Shown: positions 39,420 through 48,813 of the stretch, in pieces
Numbering within the stretch: position 1 is the first letter of the stretch
Layout of the letters: every line of letters begins with the position of its first letter
Assembly (NCBI RefSeq): GCF_018687355.1
Contig: NZ_CP061288.1
Span: 124,001 to 188,000, forward strand
DNA from: Polynucleobacter sp. VK25
GTDB lineage: Bacteria > Pseudomonadota > Gammaproteobacteria > Burkholderiales > Burkholderiaceae
Direction: 5' to 3'
Length of the DNA: 64,000 nt
Notes under the pieces: generated by a model
Told to the model about the DNA's origin: nothing
The model's database searches: none
What the model saw: only the letters and a program-made list of their open reading frames with translations
Program-made: the position numbers and the translations under genes

Positions 39420-39470
39420 ATGCCAGCGCGGCGCCCCTCCGGACGACGAATCCCGCGCTTGCGTTGGCAT
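39420..39470 (+). other. GC-rich hairpin between ftsZ and the peroxiredoxin gene
   Basis: ATGCCAGCGC (39420-39429) pairs with GCGTTGGCAT (39461-39470) over 10 bp including one G-T pair. The 31-base loop is much richer in GC than its surroundings and contains its own short palindromes (GGCGCC, TCCGGA). No T tract follows, so it is not a classic terminator. It could block 3' exonucleases on ftsZ mRNA or be a small dispersed palindromic repeat. Confidence 0.5.
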
Positions 39471-39500
39471 GCTTACTAACAATTATTTATTGGAGATGTC

Positions 39501-40001
39501 ATGATTGAAGTTGGACAAAAATTACCTAACGCTACTCTTTATGAATTTATTAATGAAGAGAGCGAAGGCTGCTCCTTAGGGCCAAATGCTTTTGAAGTTG
39601 AAAAGATAGCTGCTGGAAAAAAGATTGTATTGTTTGCATTGCCCGGTGCGTTTACGCCAACCTGCTCTGCAAAGCATGTGCCTGGTTACGTTGAGCACTA
39701 CGATGCTATTAAAGCTAAAGGCGTTGACGAGATTTGGTGTGTTTCTGTAAACGATCCGTTTGTGATGGGTGCATGGGGACGTGACCAAAAAGTTGGCAAA
39801 AAGATTCGCATGTTGGGTGACGGTAGTGCTGAGTTCACCAAAAAGCTTGGTCTAGAGTTGGACTTAATTTCTCGAGGACTGGGTGTGCGTTCTGATCGCT
39901 ATGCCATGATTATTGAAGATGGTGTCGTGAAGTCATTAGATCGCGAAGCTCCTGGCAAGTTTGAAGTCAGCGATGCTGCTTCTATCTTGAAAAAGCTGTA
40001 A
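39501..40001 (+). CDS. Peroxiredoxin, Prx5/type II
   Basis: A thiol peroxidase of 166 residues. The peroxidatic cysteine is in PGAFTPTCSAKHVPGYVEH, and a second cysteine lies in DEIWCVSVND, the Prx5 layout. Members usually reduce H2O2 or alkyl hydroperoxides using glutathione/glutaredoxin or thioredoxin; no reductase domain is fused here. TTGGAG precedes the ATG. Its place between ftsZ and lpxC recurs in Burkholderiales from what I recall. Confidence 0.93.
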   Translation: MIEVGQKLPNATLYEFINEESEGCSLGPNAFEVEKIAAGKKIVLFALPGAFTPTCSAKHVPGYVEHYDAIKAKGVDEIWCVSVNDPFVMGAWGRDQKVGKKIRMLGDGSAEFTKKLGLELDLISRGLGVRSDRYAMIIEDGVVKSLDREAPGKFEVSDAASILKKL

Positions 40002-40048
40002 TTTCAATTTCTGCATAACGAATACCCCCTGAATTTAGATATCCAAAT

Positions 40049-40963
40049 ATGATGAAGCAACGCACTATCGCCACTCCGGTTAAAACCGTGGGGATTGGCT
40101 TGCATTCTGGTCGCAAGGTAACGATTTCTATTAAGCCTGCGCCAGTAAATTCAGGGGTTCAATTTGTTCGGGTAGATACGCCTGAGCAGTCAGTTGTACC
40201 AGCAACTGCTTTAGCAGTGTGCGATACAAGACTTGCTTCTGTCATTCAAAAAGATGGTATTCGCGTATCGACGGTTGAGCATCTGCTCTCAGCCTGCGCT
40301 GGTCTCGGTCTTGATAACTTATTGATAGAGTTGGATGGTGAAGAAGTGCCCATCATGGATGGTAGCGCTGCTTCATTCTTATTCTTAATTGAATCAGCTG
40401 GCATTGCTGAACAAGAAGCGCCACGTCAATTTGTGGTGATTAAAAAAACAGTAGAAGTGCGCGAGGGCGACAAGCTAGCTCGCTTAGAGCCATTCTTTGG
40501 GTTTAAGTTAGATTTCACAATTGACTTCAAACATCCGGCTGTAGATAAAACTGGCCAACGCTTTGTAGTGGATTTTGCAGAACAAGCTTATCGCAGTGAA
40601 ATTGGTCGTGCACGCACTTTTGGTTTTGCACATGAAGTAGAGGCATTGCGCGAAATGGGATTAGCGCGCGGCGGTAGTTTAGATAACGCGATTGTTTTGG
40701 ATGAGCATCGCATTTTGAATAACGAAGAGCTTCGTTACGAAGATGAATTTGTACGTCATAAGATCTTAGATGCAATAGGTGACTTGTATTTGATTGGCCA
40801 CCCGATTGTTGGGGCTTATGTTGCCGAGAAGTCAGGGCATGCTCTCAATAACGCGCTTTTACGGAAGCTTTTGGAAGACCCCAGTTCTTATGAAATCAGC
40901 TCTTTTGCTGAAAATAAGGCTCCGGGAGCTTATTCCCAAGAAAGTCAGCCCCTCTTTTTCTGA
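40049..40963 (+). CDS. lpxC: UDP-3-O-acyl-GlcNAc deacetylase
   Basis: Zinc hydrolase for the committed step of lipid A synthesis. The 304-residue protein has [17 protein letters not shown], the zinc histidine in [31 protein letters not shown], and a second zinc site in [18 protein letters not shown] (His and Asp). Two ATGs in tandem (40049, 40052) open it, and the ribosome-binding site is weak. Confidence 0.97.
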   Translation: MMKQRTIATPVKTVGIGLHSGRKVTISIKPAPVNSGVQFVRVDTPEQSVVPATALAVCDTRLASVIQKDGIRVSTVEHLLSACAGLGLDNLLIELDGEEVPIMDGSAASFLFLIESAGIAEQEAPRQFVVIKKTVEVREGDKLARLEPFFGFKLDFTIDFKHPAVDKTGQRFVVDFAEQAYRSEIGRARTFGFAHEVEALREMGLARGGSLDNAIVLDEHRILNNEELRYEDEFVRHKILDAIGDLYLIGHPIVGAYVAEKSGHALNNALLRKLLEDPSSYEISSFAENKAPGAYSQESQPLFF

Positions 40964-40994
40964 TGGGGTTAATGTAATCCGAAGGCGTTTTAAG

Positions 40995-41492
40995 CTACTT
41001 CGGTTTGTTTTTAAGCAGCTTCTCGATAGAGGAGCGTAAGCACGAGTCTGGTCCTAACTTCTCTAATAGTGATTCCCAAGACTTTTTGGCCACCTCATTT
41101 AGCCCCTTTGGCTTCTCGCGCTGATTTTGGCGTGGCTTCACTTCCCAGGCAGGTGGCGCTGGTTTTACGCGCACCTTTATAGTCTTGCAGGCCACCCCAG
41201 ATTTAGCTAACTCATTGATTAAACTAGGTAATATTTGCTGTAAGCGGGTTGCAATGCTAGCGCTGTTGACTAGTAAAAAAAGCTCATCTTGTGAGCCAGA
41301 GCGCCAGCCAGCCTCTATCTTTGAGCTCAAATGATCCAGATCAAGCCTTGTCAGGGCTGAGTTTAGGGCTATCTTGAGTTTGGCGAGGTCTTCGGTTTTG
41401 GCCAAAATTCCCCCCAGACCATCGGATTCTCGTAAGTAATCCATCCAGTCGTGAGCTGTGCGCTTGCGGGGTGTTTTAGGGGCAAAGTTCAT
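40995..41492 (-). CDS. dciA: DciA-like (DUF721) replicative-helicase loader
   Basis: A small basic protein of 165 residues from ATG 41492. It resembles the DUF721/DciA group, which loads DnaB in bacteria lacking DnaC. The central part (residues about 35-125) has the expected alternation LKIALNSALTRLDLDHL ... DELFLLVNSASIATRLQQILPSLINEL, flanked by basic, proline-rich stretches. Position is strong support: in betaproteobacteria this gene typically faces away from secA next to lpxC. Motifs are weak, so I rely on length, composition and context. Confidence 0.7.
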   Translation of the reverse strand: MNFAPKTPRKRTAHDWMDYLRESDGLGGILAKTEDLAKLKIALNSALTRLDLDHLSSKIEAGWRSGSQDELFLLVNSASIATRLQQILPSLINELAKSGVACKTIKVRVKPAPPAWEVKPRQNQREKPKGLNEVAKKSWESLLEKLGPDSCLRSSIEKLLKNKPK

Positions 41493-41546
41493 AAAAAATG
41501 GGGTTGCGGGTGATAAACTCAAGGACTTAATTTTCTTCAATATCCC

Positions 41547-44312
41547 ATGGTAATCGGTCTTCTTAAAACCCTGGTCGGCAGTCGTAACGACCGCCTCTTA
41601 AAACAGTATCGCAAAGTCGTTGCCAAGGTCGGCGCTTTTGAAGCGAGCCTGCAATCTTTGGATGATGCTGCACTTTCTGCAAAGACTGCAGAATTCAAGT
41701 CACGTCTTGCTGCAGGAGAGTCCTTAGACGACATTACGCCAGAAGCTTTTGCGGTAGTTCGCGAGGCAAGTGTTCGCGTAATGAAGATGCGTCATTTCGA
41801 TGCTCAGATGCTTGGTGGTTTGGCCTTGCATCACGGCAAGATTGCTGAGATGGGCACGGGCGAAGGAAAAACATTAACGGCAACGCTTCCAGTTTATCTA
41901 AATGCGTTGACCGGCAAAGGTGTGCACGTAGTAACGGTTAATGATTATTTGGCACAGCGCGATGCTGAATGGATGTCCACGTTGTATAACTTCTTGGGCA
42001 TGAAGGTGGGTGTGAATCTATCCCAGATGGATCACACCACCAAGCAAGAGGCATATGCTGCCGATATTACTTACGGCACCAATAATGAATTTGGTTTTGA
42101 TTACTTGCGCGACAACATGGTGCAGGATTTGGGTCAGCGCGTTCAGCGTGGCCTAGCTTACGCAATCGTTGACGAAGTAGACTCCATTCTGATTGATGAG
42201 GCTCGTACGCCATTAATCATCTCTGGTCAGGCAGAAGATCACACGGATCTGTATATCAAGATTAATGCCCTGCCCTCTCATTTAGAGCGTCAAATTGGCG
42301 AAGAGAAGGCTGATGGTACTGGCGTTGAAAAGCCTGGCGACTACTGGGTTGATGAGAAGTCTCAACAGGTTTATTTGACTGAGTTAGGTCATGACAAGGC
42401 TGAGGCTGTATTGGTTCAGCTGGGCGCACTAAATGATGGCGATTCTCTTTATGCGCCACAAAATATTACATTGATGCATCACGTATATGCAGCACTGCGT
42501 GCGCATTCTCTGTATCACCGTGATCAGCATTACGTCGTACAAAATGGCGAAGTCATCATCGTTGATGAATTTACTGGTCGCTTAATGCAAGGTCGTCGTT
42601 GGTCTGATGGATTGCATCAGGCTGTAGAAGCAAAAGAAGGCGTGCAGATTCAAAACGAGAATCAGACTTTAGCGACGATCACCTTCCAAAATTATTTCCG
42701 TATGTATGGCAAGTTGGCAGGTATGACTGGTACTGCTGATACAGAGGCATATGAATTTAAAGAAATCTACAACTTAGAAACGGTTGTGATTCCTCCAAAT
42801 CGCATTAGCCAAAGGAAAGATAAGCAAGATCAGATCTACAAGTCTTCTCGTGAACGCTATGACGCAGTAATTAAAGATATTGAGGATTGTTTTGAGCGTG
42901 GTCAGCCAGTATTAGTGGGCACCACCTCGATTGAGAACTCTGAGTTGATTGCTGGCTTGCTGGATAAACGCAAGTTACCGCACCAAGTCTTAAATGCAAA
43001 GCAGCATGCTCGCGAGGCAGAGATCATTGCACAAGCTGGTCGTCCTAAGATGATTACGATTGCCACTAATATGGCAGGTCGTGGTACTGACATTGTCTTG
43101 GGTGGTAATGTGGGCAAGCAGTCATCCTTGATTGAGGCTGATAGCGCTCTTTCTGACGCAGATAAAGCAGCCAAGATTAAGCAATTGCAGGATGAGTGGC
43201 AGAGTATTCATGACCAAGTTCTAGCGGCTGGTGGTTTACATATTATTGGTACCGAGCGTCACGAGAGTCGTCGTATTGATAACCAGTTAAGAGGCCGCTC
43301 TGGTCGTCAGGGTGATCCAGGTTCGTCTCGCTTCTACCTTTCTTTAGATGATGCTCTTCTCCGTATTTTTGCGGGCGATCGTTTGCGTGCCGTGATGGAT
43401 CGACTCAAGATGCCAGATGGTGAGCCGATTGAAGCTGGCATGGTGACTCGCTCGATCGAGTCTGCACAGCGCAAGGTTGAAGGTCGTAACTTTGATATTC
43501 GTAAGCAATTGCTGGAATATGACAACGTAGCCAATGATCAGCGCAAAGAAACTTATCGACTCAGAAATGAAGTACTTGAGAGTGCAGATATTGGCGAGTT
43601 AATTGCTAATTTACGTGAAGATGTTTTGCGTTCCGTTTGCTCGGTTTATGTTCCTCTTGAGTCCATGGAAGAGCAGTGGGACTTAGCTGGGCTGGAAAAT
43701 GTTCTTGCCAGCGAGTGGGGTCTTACGATCGATCTAAGGAGTTGGGTTGAGAATGCCCAGACTGTAGATGACGCAGAAATTGTTGAGCGTGTATTGCAGG
43801 CTGCTAAAGATGCCTATGATGCAAAGGTCGAACTCTCTGGTCGTGAATCCTTCGCTAGTTTTGAACGCTCCGTACTCTTATATAGCCTAGATAGCCATTG
43901 GCGTGAACATTTGGCAGCCTTAGATCATTTGCGCCAAGGTATTCATTTGCGTGGCTATGCTCAAAAAGATCCTAAGCAAGAATACCGTCGTGAAGCATTC
44001 GAGCTTTATGGTGAATTGCTGAATGTCATCAAGAATGATGTTGTGAAGAGCATCATGACAGTCCAAATTCGCAGTGCAAGTGAGTTAGATCAAGCTTCCG
44101 AATCTATGAATGATGATTTAGCCAAGCTTTCTGATGTTCAGTATCAGCATGCTGATCCTGAGAGGGAAGTGGCAGGCTCAACTGGTGATGGTGGTGCTGC
44201 GGTCGATATCCAGCCCGCTCCTGTTCGCGTTGGACCAAAGATCGGGCGCAATGATCCTTGTACCTGCGGTAGCGGTAAGAAATACAAGAACTGCTGCGGC
44301 GCACTAAGTTAA
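41547..44312 (+). CDS. secA: Preprotein translocase ATPase SecA
   Basis: Motor of Sec-dependent protein export. The 921-residue protein contains the Walker [14 protein letters not shown] near 103-115, the DEAD-type [15 protein letters not shown], the preprotein cross-linking domain, [32 protein letters not shown], the arginine-finger region [20 protein letters not shown] and the C-terminal zinc motif [13 protein letters not shown] for SecB binding. Full length and intact. It is divergent from dciA, with 54 bp between the start codons. Confidence 0.98.
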   Translation: MVIGLLKTLVGSRNDRLLKQYRKVVAKVGAFEASLQSLDDAALSAKTAEFKSRLAAGESLDDITPEAFAVVREASVRVMKMRHFDAQMLGGLALHHGKIAEMGTGEGKTLTATLPVYLNALTGKGVHVVTVNDYLAQRDAEWMSTLYNFLGMKVGVNLSQMDHTTKQEAYAADITYGTNNEFGFDYLRDNMVQDLGQRVQRGLAYAIVDEVDSILIDEARTPLIISGQAEDHTDLYIKINALPSHLERQIGEEKADGTGVEKPGDYWVDEKSQQVYLTELGHDKAEAVLVQLGALNDGDSLYAPQNITLMHHVYAALRAHSLYHRDQHYVVQNGEVIIVDEFTGRLMQGRRWSDGLHQAVEAKEGVQIQNENQTLATITFQNYFRMYGKLAGMTGTADTEAYEFKEIYNLETVVIPPNRISQRKDKQDQIYKSSRERYDAVIKDIEDCFERGQPVLVGTTSIENSELIAGLLDKRKLPHQVLNAKQHAREAEIIAQAGRPKMITIATNMAGRGTDIVLGGNVGKQSSLIEADSALSDADKAAKIKQLQDEWQSIHDQVLAAGGLHIIGTERHESRRIDNQLRGRSGRQGDPGSSRFYLSLDDALLRIFAGDRLRAVMDRLKMPDGEPIEAGMVTRSIESAQRKVEGRNFDIRKQLLEYDNVANDQRKETYRLRNEVLESADIGELIANLREDVLRSVCSVYVPLESMEEQWDLAGLENVLASEWGLTIDLRSWVENAQTVDDAEIVERVLQAAKDAYDAKVELSGRESFASFERSVLLYSLDSHWREHLAALDHLRQGIHLRGYAQKDPKQEYRREAFELYGELLNVIKNDVVKSIMTVQIRSASELDQASESMNDDLAKLSDVQYQHADPEREVAGSTGDGGAAVDIQPAPVRVGPKIGRNDPCTCGSGKKYKNCCGALS

Positions 44313-44319
44313 CGTTTTA

Positions 44320-44348
44320 TACAGGGATGTTTATTCAACATCCCTGTA
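44320..44348 (+). terminator. Hairpin after secA
   Basis: TACAGGGATGTT pairs with AACATCCCTGTA over 12 bp around TATTC. It lies 8 bp after the secA stop and ends 25 bp before argJ. A run of T is lacking, so it may act as a weak or factor-assisted terminator, or protect the secA 3' end. Confidence 0.55.
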
Positions 44349-44373
44349 ATTGCTCATCTACAATTGTCAAATC

Positions 44374-45609
44374 ATGACAGTTAATCTACCCCTCCCCCAA
44401 AAAGCCGATCTCAAACCTGTTAAAGGTTTTGAAATGGGCATCGCCGAAGCAGGCATTAAAAAAGTAAATCGCAAAGATTTATTGGTAATGACTTTAGCCC
44501 CTGGCTCACAGGTTGCTGGTGTTTTTACTTTGAATCGTTTTTGTGCTGCACCTGTACAGGTTTGTCGTGAACATTTGGCACAAGAGGGTCGTAACGGTGA
44601 AATTCGAGCTCTTGTAGTTAATACAGGTAACGCTAATGCTGGTACAGGTGAGTCTGGCATGAAGCATGCCTTGGAGACTTGTGCAGCCCTAGCGAAAGAT
44701 CTTAAGATCAATCCAGAGCAGATTTTGCCGTTTTCAACGGGGGTCATTCTTGAGCCGCTCCCGATTGAAAAAATTATTTCCGCCTTACCAAAAGCCGTAG
44801 CAAATTTAGGTGAAGACAATTGGTTTGATGCTGCTGAAGCCATCATGACTACGGATACTCAGCCTAAAGCGACATCAGTCACGATTGAAACACCTAGTGG
44901 CGCAGTCACTATTACTGGCATCTGCAAAGGGGCTGGGATGATTCATCCCAATATGGCGACCATGCTGGGTTTTATTGCTACTGATGCAGGATTTGCTCCA
45001 GGCCTCTTAGGTAACCTCACTCGTGAGATCGCTGATCTGTCATTTAATGCCATCACCATTGACGGCGATACCTCTACTAACGACTCTTTCATCATTATGG
45101 CGACGGGTCAGTCGGCAGTACAAATTCAATCAGCGAACGATCCTAGTTATCCAATCTTGCGGGACGCGTTAGTTGCTCTAGCCAGAAAGCTGGCTCAGAT
45201 GATTGTGCGTGATGGCGAGGGCGCTACTAAATTTATGACTATTGAAGTTGTTGGTGGAAAAACCGCGGAAGAATGTCGCCTGGTTGCTAAGGCTGTTGCG
45301 CATTCACCATTGGTAAAAACAGCCTTCTTTGCTAGTGACCCTAATTTAGGTCGTATCCTTGCCGCAATTGGCTATGCGGGTATTGCGGATTTAGATGTCA
45401 ATCGTGTGCAGATGTGGTTAGGTGATGTATGGGTAGCCAAGGATGGCGGGCGCAATCCTGATTATCAAGAAGCGGACGGTCAACGCGTCATGCAGGCATC
45501 AGAAATTACGGTCAAGATTGACTTGGGGCGCGGTAACGCTACACAAACGATGTGGACATGTGATTTATCACATGACTATGTATCCATTAATGCAGACTAT
45601 CGCTCATAA
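44374..45609 (+). CDS. argJ: Bifunctional ornithine acetyltransferase / N-acetylglutamate synthase
   Basis: Recycles the acetyl group between N-acetylornithine and glutamate in arginine synthesis. ATG 44374 gives 411 residues. [15 protein letters not shown], the self-cleavage site [16 protein letters not shown] (chain split before Thr of ATML), [12 protein letters not shown] and the C-terminal [29 protein letters not shown] match the family. Whether it is bi- or monofunctional is not readable. It is followed after 15 bp by the ATPase gene. Confidence 0.97.
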   Translation: MTVNLPLPQKADLKPVKGFEMGIAEAGIKKVNRKDLLVMTLAPGSQVAGVFTLNRFCAAPVQVCREHLAQEGRNGEIRALVVNTGNANAGTGESGMKHALETCAALAKDLKINPEQILPFSTGVILEPLPIEKIISALPKAVANLGEDNWFDAAEAIMTTDTQPKATSVTIETPSGAVTITGICKGAGMIHPNMATMLGFIATDAGFAPGLLGNLTREIADLSFNAITIDGDTSTNDSFIIMATGQSAVQIQSANDPSYPILRDALVALARKLAQMIVRDGEGATKFMTIEVVGGKTAEECRLVAKAVAHSPLVKTAFFASDPNLGRILAAIGYAGIADLDVNRVQMWLGDVWVAKDGGRNPDYQEADGQRVMQASEITVKIDLGRGNATQTMWTCDLSHDYVSINADYRS

Positions 45610-45624
45610 AAGACGGTTAGAAAT

Positions 45625-46482
45625 ATGAATGAAAAATTAGATCGTCTTTTAGATCATCTCGACACTTTTTTACCCAAGCCTTTAACTGAGGAGCAGTGGA
45701 AATCATCTACTGCATTTAGATGGCGTCGTCGCGATAGTATTTTTGGCAGCATTGGTTTTTTGCAGCCAGTAAAGCATGTATCCGATATCACTTTCGAGGA
45801 TTTACAGAATATTGACCGTCAACGTGATGCGATACGCGACAACACTAAAAACTTTATTCAGAAAAAACCAGCCAATAATATTTTGCTCACTGGCGCTAGA
45901 GGTACTGGAAAGTCCTCACTCATCAAGGCAAGTTTGCATGAGTTTGCTAGCCAAGGTTTGCGTCTGGTTGAGGTTGAGAAAGAAAATTTGGCTGATTTGG
46001 CTGACATTACCGAGCTATTGGCTGAGCGTCCAGAGCGCTTCATTATTTTTTGCGATGATCTGTCATTTGAAGATGGTGAATCCGGCTACAAAGCCATGAA
46101 ATCAGCCTTGGACGGCTCTGTTTCGGCTCAAGTCGACAATATTTTGATATACGCCACCTCGAATCGTCGTCATTTACTGCCTGAGTACATGAAAGACAAC
46201 GAAGGTTATATGCACAGTGATGATGGTGAAATTCATCCTGGCGAAGTGGTTGAAGAGAAGATTTCTTTATCAGAACGTTTTGGTCTTTGGTTATCTTTTT
46301 ATCCACCAAAGCAAGATGAATATTTAGCAATCGTGGCGCATTGGCTGCAACATTTCGGCTTGAGCGCTACACAGATTGAAGCGGCTCGTTCTGAGGCCTT
46401 GGTTTGGGCTTTGGAACGTGGCTCACGTTCAGGGCGCGTTGCTTGGCAATTTGCCAAGCATTGGGCTGGTTCAAAAGCCTAA
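45625..46482 (+). CDS. DUF815-family AAA-type ATPase
   Basis: A P-loop ATPase of 285 residues with NNILLTGARGTGKSSLIKA (Walker A) near 85-103 and ERFIIFCDDLSFEDGE (Walker B) near 140-155, then SNRRHLLPEY (sensor 1-like) and a C-terminal lid. This matches the DUF815 group of unknown function common in proteobacteria. The argJ-ATPase-mutT order recurs in Burkholderiales, but it does not reveal the substrate. No membrane segments or signal peptide. Confidence 0.85.
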   Translation: MNEKLDRLLDHLDTFLPKPLTEEQWKSSTAFRWRRRDSIFGSIGFLQPVKHVSDITFEDLQNIDRQRDAIRDNTKNFIQKKPANNILLTGARGTGKSSLIKASLHEFASQGLRLVEVEKENLADLADITELLAERPERFIIFCDDLSFEDGESGYKAMKSALDGSVSAQVDNILIYATSNRRHLLPEYMKDNEGYMHSDDGEIHPGEVVEEKISLSERFGLWLSFYPPKQDEYLAIVAHWLQHFGLSATQIEAARSEALVWALERGSRSGRVAWQFAKHWAGSKA

Positions 46483-46494
46483 GTTATTACATTT

Positions 46495-46911
46495 ATGACT
46501 GACCTTAAACGCCCTGTTACCGAAGTGGCCGCGGGAATATTGCTTGATACTCAAGGTCGCTATCTCTTAGGGCAGAGGCCTGAAGGTAAACCATACGCTG
46601 GATACTGGGAAGTACCTGGTGGAAAAATCGAAAAAGGGGAGTCCGTTTTCGAAGCGCTCAAGCGCGAATTACAAGAAGAGCTTGGCATTGATATTCAGTC
46701 AAGTGAAGAGCTTACTGTTTTAGAGCATGATTATCCGCACGCCTATGTTCGCTTGCATGTAAGCATTATTCGTAATTGGATTGGTACCCCCAAAGGTTGT
46801 GAGAACCAAGCCTTATCGTGGGAGTTGCTTGCTGCTGAAAAGCCTAGCGTAGAACCTTTATTGCCGGCCGCCTGGCCAATGCTGGAAAGGCTTAGAGGCC
46901 TTTTGCCTTAA
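46495..46911 (+). CDS. mutT: MutT-type Nudix hydrolase (8-oxo-dGTP diphosphatase)
   Basis: A 138-residue Nudix protein. VPGGKIEKGESVFEALKREL then QEELGI fits the box Gx5Ex7REUxEExGU, and the opening EVAAGILLDTQGRYLLGQRPEGKPYAGYWE is MutT-like. The likely role is removal of 8-oxo-dGTP from the nucleotide pool. The fold alone does not fix the substrate, so the symbol is probable. It ends 4 bp inside the zapD 3' end. The yacG gene often found here in betaproteobacteria is absent. Confidence 0.85.
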   Translation: MTDLKRPVTEVAAGILLDTQGRYLLGQRPEGKPYAGYWEVPGGKIEKGESVFEALKRELQEELGIDIQSSEELTVLEHDYPHAYVRLHVSIIRNWIGTPKGCENQALSWELLAAEKPSVEPLLPAAWPMLERLRGLLP

Positions 46912-47660
46912 AACTGGCAGAGGGTGAGTTTGAACGGTACGTCAGCATTCACCAATTGCGCTTTTTTATCCCGCTCGGACTTTAAGAAACGGACAGAGAG
47001 TAAATATTTATTGGCACTAATCTCTGAGAATAGCGTGTCATCTTCAACTGCGATGCGCATTAACTGGTACACCTTCCCAGATGGCGCTTGTTGGAAAGAC
47101 CCATTGTGCGCAACAACATCTTTTGCTTCGCCTGATTGACGAAGCAATCTTAAAAACAATTGACATGCTTCATGCCATGGCAATAGCGGTCCAATATATT
47201 TTTCTAACAATTCGCGGCGCTCGGATGTCGGACTATTTTTCCAAGCGTGATAACTTGGTAAATCAATCGGACTAGTGCCGCCTGGAATATTTAATCGAGT
47301 GCGAATTGCGTTTAACCATTCACTTTCGGTAATAGCTGAGTTAGGTCTGCCTGCGGATTGATTAATGCTACTAGCAACGGCATCAATTTCGGAAAGCGTT
47401 TGTGAGAGTGCCTCTTGATCAACTTTTTGTGATGACTTCAATCCATTGAGTGCGTATTTTTGACGTTCAAATTCTTTGAGTAAGAGAGACTTGATATCAC
47501 CACGTGCCCCAATATCGCCAAGGTCGAACAAGATGGAGATGGCATTGTGGTGCAACTCAGGATCATCTGAGCGAACAAAGTGGTTGAAGCGGGCGAACAA
47601 ATACTCCAGTCGAAGCATGCTTCGAACTAATTCATTGAAGGGGTATTCGTAGACAATCAC
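46908..47660 (-). CDS. zapD: Z-ring-associated protein ZapD
   Basis: FtsZ bundling factor (DUF1342), 250 residues. The opening IVYEYPFNELVRSMLRLEYLF and the internal GRPNSAITESEWLNAIRTRLNIPGG and LPSYHAWKNSP are typical. The start is GTG 47660, since no ATG is available near the conserved N-terminus. It lies 11 bp after coaE. With ftsZ in the same window, it adds to the division gene set. Confidence 0.95.
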   Translation of the reverse strand: MIVYEYPFNELVRSMLRLEYLFARFNHFVRSDDPELHHNAISILFDLGDIGARGDIKSLLLKEFERQKYALNGLKSSQKVDQEALSQTLSEIDAVASSINQSAGRPNSAITESEWLNAIRTRLNIPGGTSPIDLPSYHAWKNSPTSERRELLEKYIGPLLPWHEACQLFLRLLRQSGEAKDVVAHNGSFQQAPSGKVYQLMRIAVEDDTLFSEISANKYLLSVRFLKSERDKKAQLVNADVPFKLTLCQF

Positions 47661-47671
47661 AAGCCCATATT

Positions 47672-48358
47672 CTATGACGAACTGCTGCGATCTTTCTGAA
47701 TCTGTAGGATTTTTTGGTGCAATTCCAAAACCTGGGCTTGTAAGTGATCCAGGCTGCCTTGGTTTTCAATGACCATATCCGCATGGGCAATACGTTCTTG
47801 TCGGCTGGCTTGGGCCTTGAGAATTCTCTCGACTTCATTTCGGGGTAATTTGCTGCGGTGCGTCACCCGCTCAATCTGGAGCTCCTCCGGGCAATCGACC
47901 ACTACAAGGTAATCCAGAAGAGATAGCCAATTCCCAGATTCAATTAATAGAGGCACTACAAAAACAAGGTAAGGGGTACTTTCTTCTATGAGCCGCTGAG
48001 CTTGCCGAATTGTCTCTTCCCGAATGAGGGGGTGGGTAATCATCTCTAATGCTTTTCTGGCCTCGGGATCGGCAAACACTAGGCTGCGCATCTTCGCTCT
48101 ATCCAGCGACCCCCTGGAGTCAATAAACTCAGGGCCAAACTGTTTTTCAATGAAGGGGATTGCCACCCCATTGGGAGCGGTAATCTGATGGGCGATCAGA
48201 TCAGTGTCAACAATGCCCGCACCCAATTGGGCAAGCCGATCGCTGACAGCAGATTTCCCGGAACCAATGCCACCAGTAAGGCCAACAAAGGGCGTGTGCC
48301 CTTTTAGTATGCCTAAGCCAGCTTGCTGAGAAGAAGGGTTTGTAGTGTCTGTGGCCAT
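47672..48358 (-). CDS. coaE: Dephospho-CoA kinase
   Basis: Last step of CoA synthesis: phosphorylates dephospho-CoA at the ribose 3'-OH. The P-loop FVGLTGGIGSGKSAV lies near residues 23-37; DTDLIAHQIT and FVVPLLIESG follow. Length is 228, with an N-terminal extension of about 22 residues over E. coli CoaE. That extension coincides with a 46-bp overlap with the prepilin peptidase gene. The start could lie further in, but ATG 48358 is the only ATG before the P-loop. Confidence 0.95.
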   Translation of the reverse strand: MATDTTNPSSQQAGLGILKGHTPFVGLTGGIGSGKSAVSDRLAQLGAGIVDTDLIAHQITAPNGVAIPFIEKQFGPEFIDSRGSLDRAKMRSLVFADPEARKALEMITHPLIREETIRQAQRLIEESTPYLVFVVPLLIESGNWLSLLDYLVVVDCPEELQIERVTHRSKLPRNEVERILKAQASRQERIAHADMVIENQGSLDHLQAQVLELHQKILQIQKDRSSSS

Positions 48359-48813
48359 AACAACTCAATGATGCCAGCAATGGCAAGAAAAGGACCAAAC
48401 GGAAATGCGGAGCGATGATTTTGTTTGTTCCATTGCAGCCAAATGAACCCGCCTATCAATCCAGAGAGGGATGCTATGAGCAGAAGGCTGGGCAAGGTAT
48501 ACCAGCCAAACCATGCGCCCAATGCCGCTAGTAGCTTGGCATCCCCCATACCAATGCCATCTTGCTTTTTAACTAGTCGATATAGGAGGTTGAGGAGCCA
48601 AAGAGAGATGTAGCCCAGAACTGCCCCAATGATTGAGTCCTGAAAAGAAATAAATCCTAAGTGAGAAAAACCGTTAAGCAACAAGCCAGATAGGATTAAG
48701 GGGAGGGTGATGGCATCTGGCAATCGGAAGGTGCGTAAATCAATATAGGCCGAATATATCAAGACCAATATTAGGAATATTCTGATCCAATCGAGTAAAA
48801 CAAAATTACCCAT
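48313..48813 (-). CDS. Prepilin peptidase (A24), short form without methylase domain
   Basis: A polytopic aspartic protease of 166 residues. Both active-site aspartates are present: YSAYIDLRTFRLPD near 20-33 and GIGMGDAKLLAALGAWFG (GxGD) near 86-103. About six membrane helices are predicted. Standard PilD (about 290 residues) has an N-terminal cytoplasmic methyltransferase part with a CxxC zinc site; this protein lacks it, and the preceding gene leaves no space for it. Short A24 enzymes such as TadV/CpaA exist, though the neighbours here are PilC/PilB-like. It probably processes a type IV pilin or pseudopilin. Confidence 0.85.
   Translation of the reverse strand: MGNFVLLDWIRIFLILVLIYSAYIDLRTFRLPDAITLPLILSGLLLNGFSHLGFISFQDSIIGAVLGYISLWLLNLLYRLVKKQDGIGMGDAKLLAALGAWFGWYTLPSLLLIASLSGLIGGFIWLQWNKQNHRSAFPFGPFLAIAGIIELLWPQTLQTLLLSKLA

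Noticed and set aside
44367..44846. 159-codon ORF antisense to argJ
   Set aside because: It lies wholly opposite a clear argJ, with no ribosome-binding site and low-complexity Ser/Ala/Arg composition typical of antisense frames.
48313..48813. Prepilin peptidase as a 5'-truncated pseudogene
   Set aside because: Both catalytic aspartates are kept, it has its own ATG, and the upstream gene abuts with a one-base overlap, leaving no remnant of a lost N-terminus.
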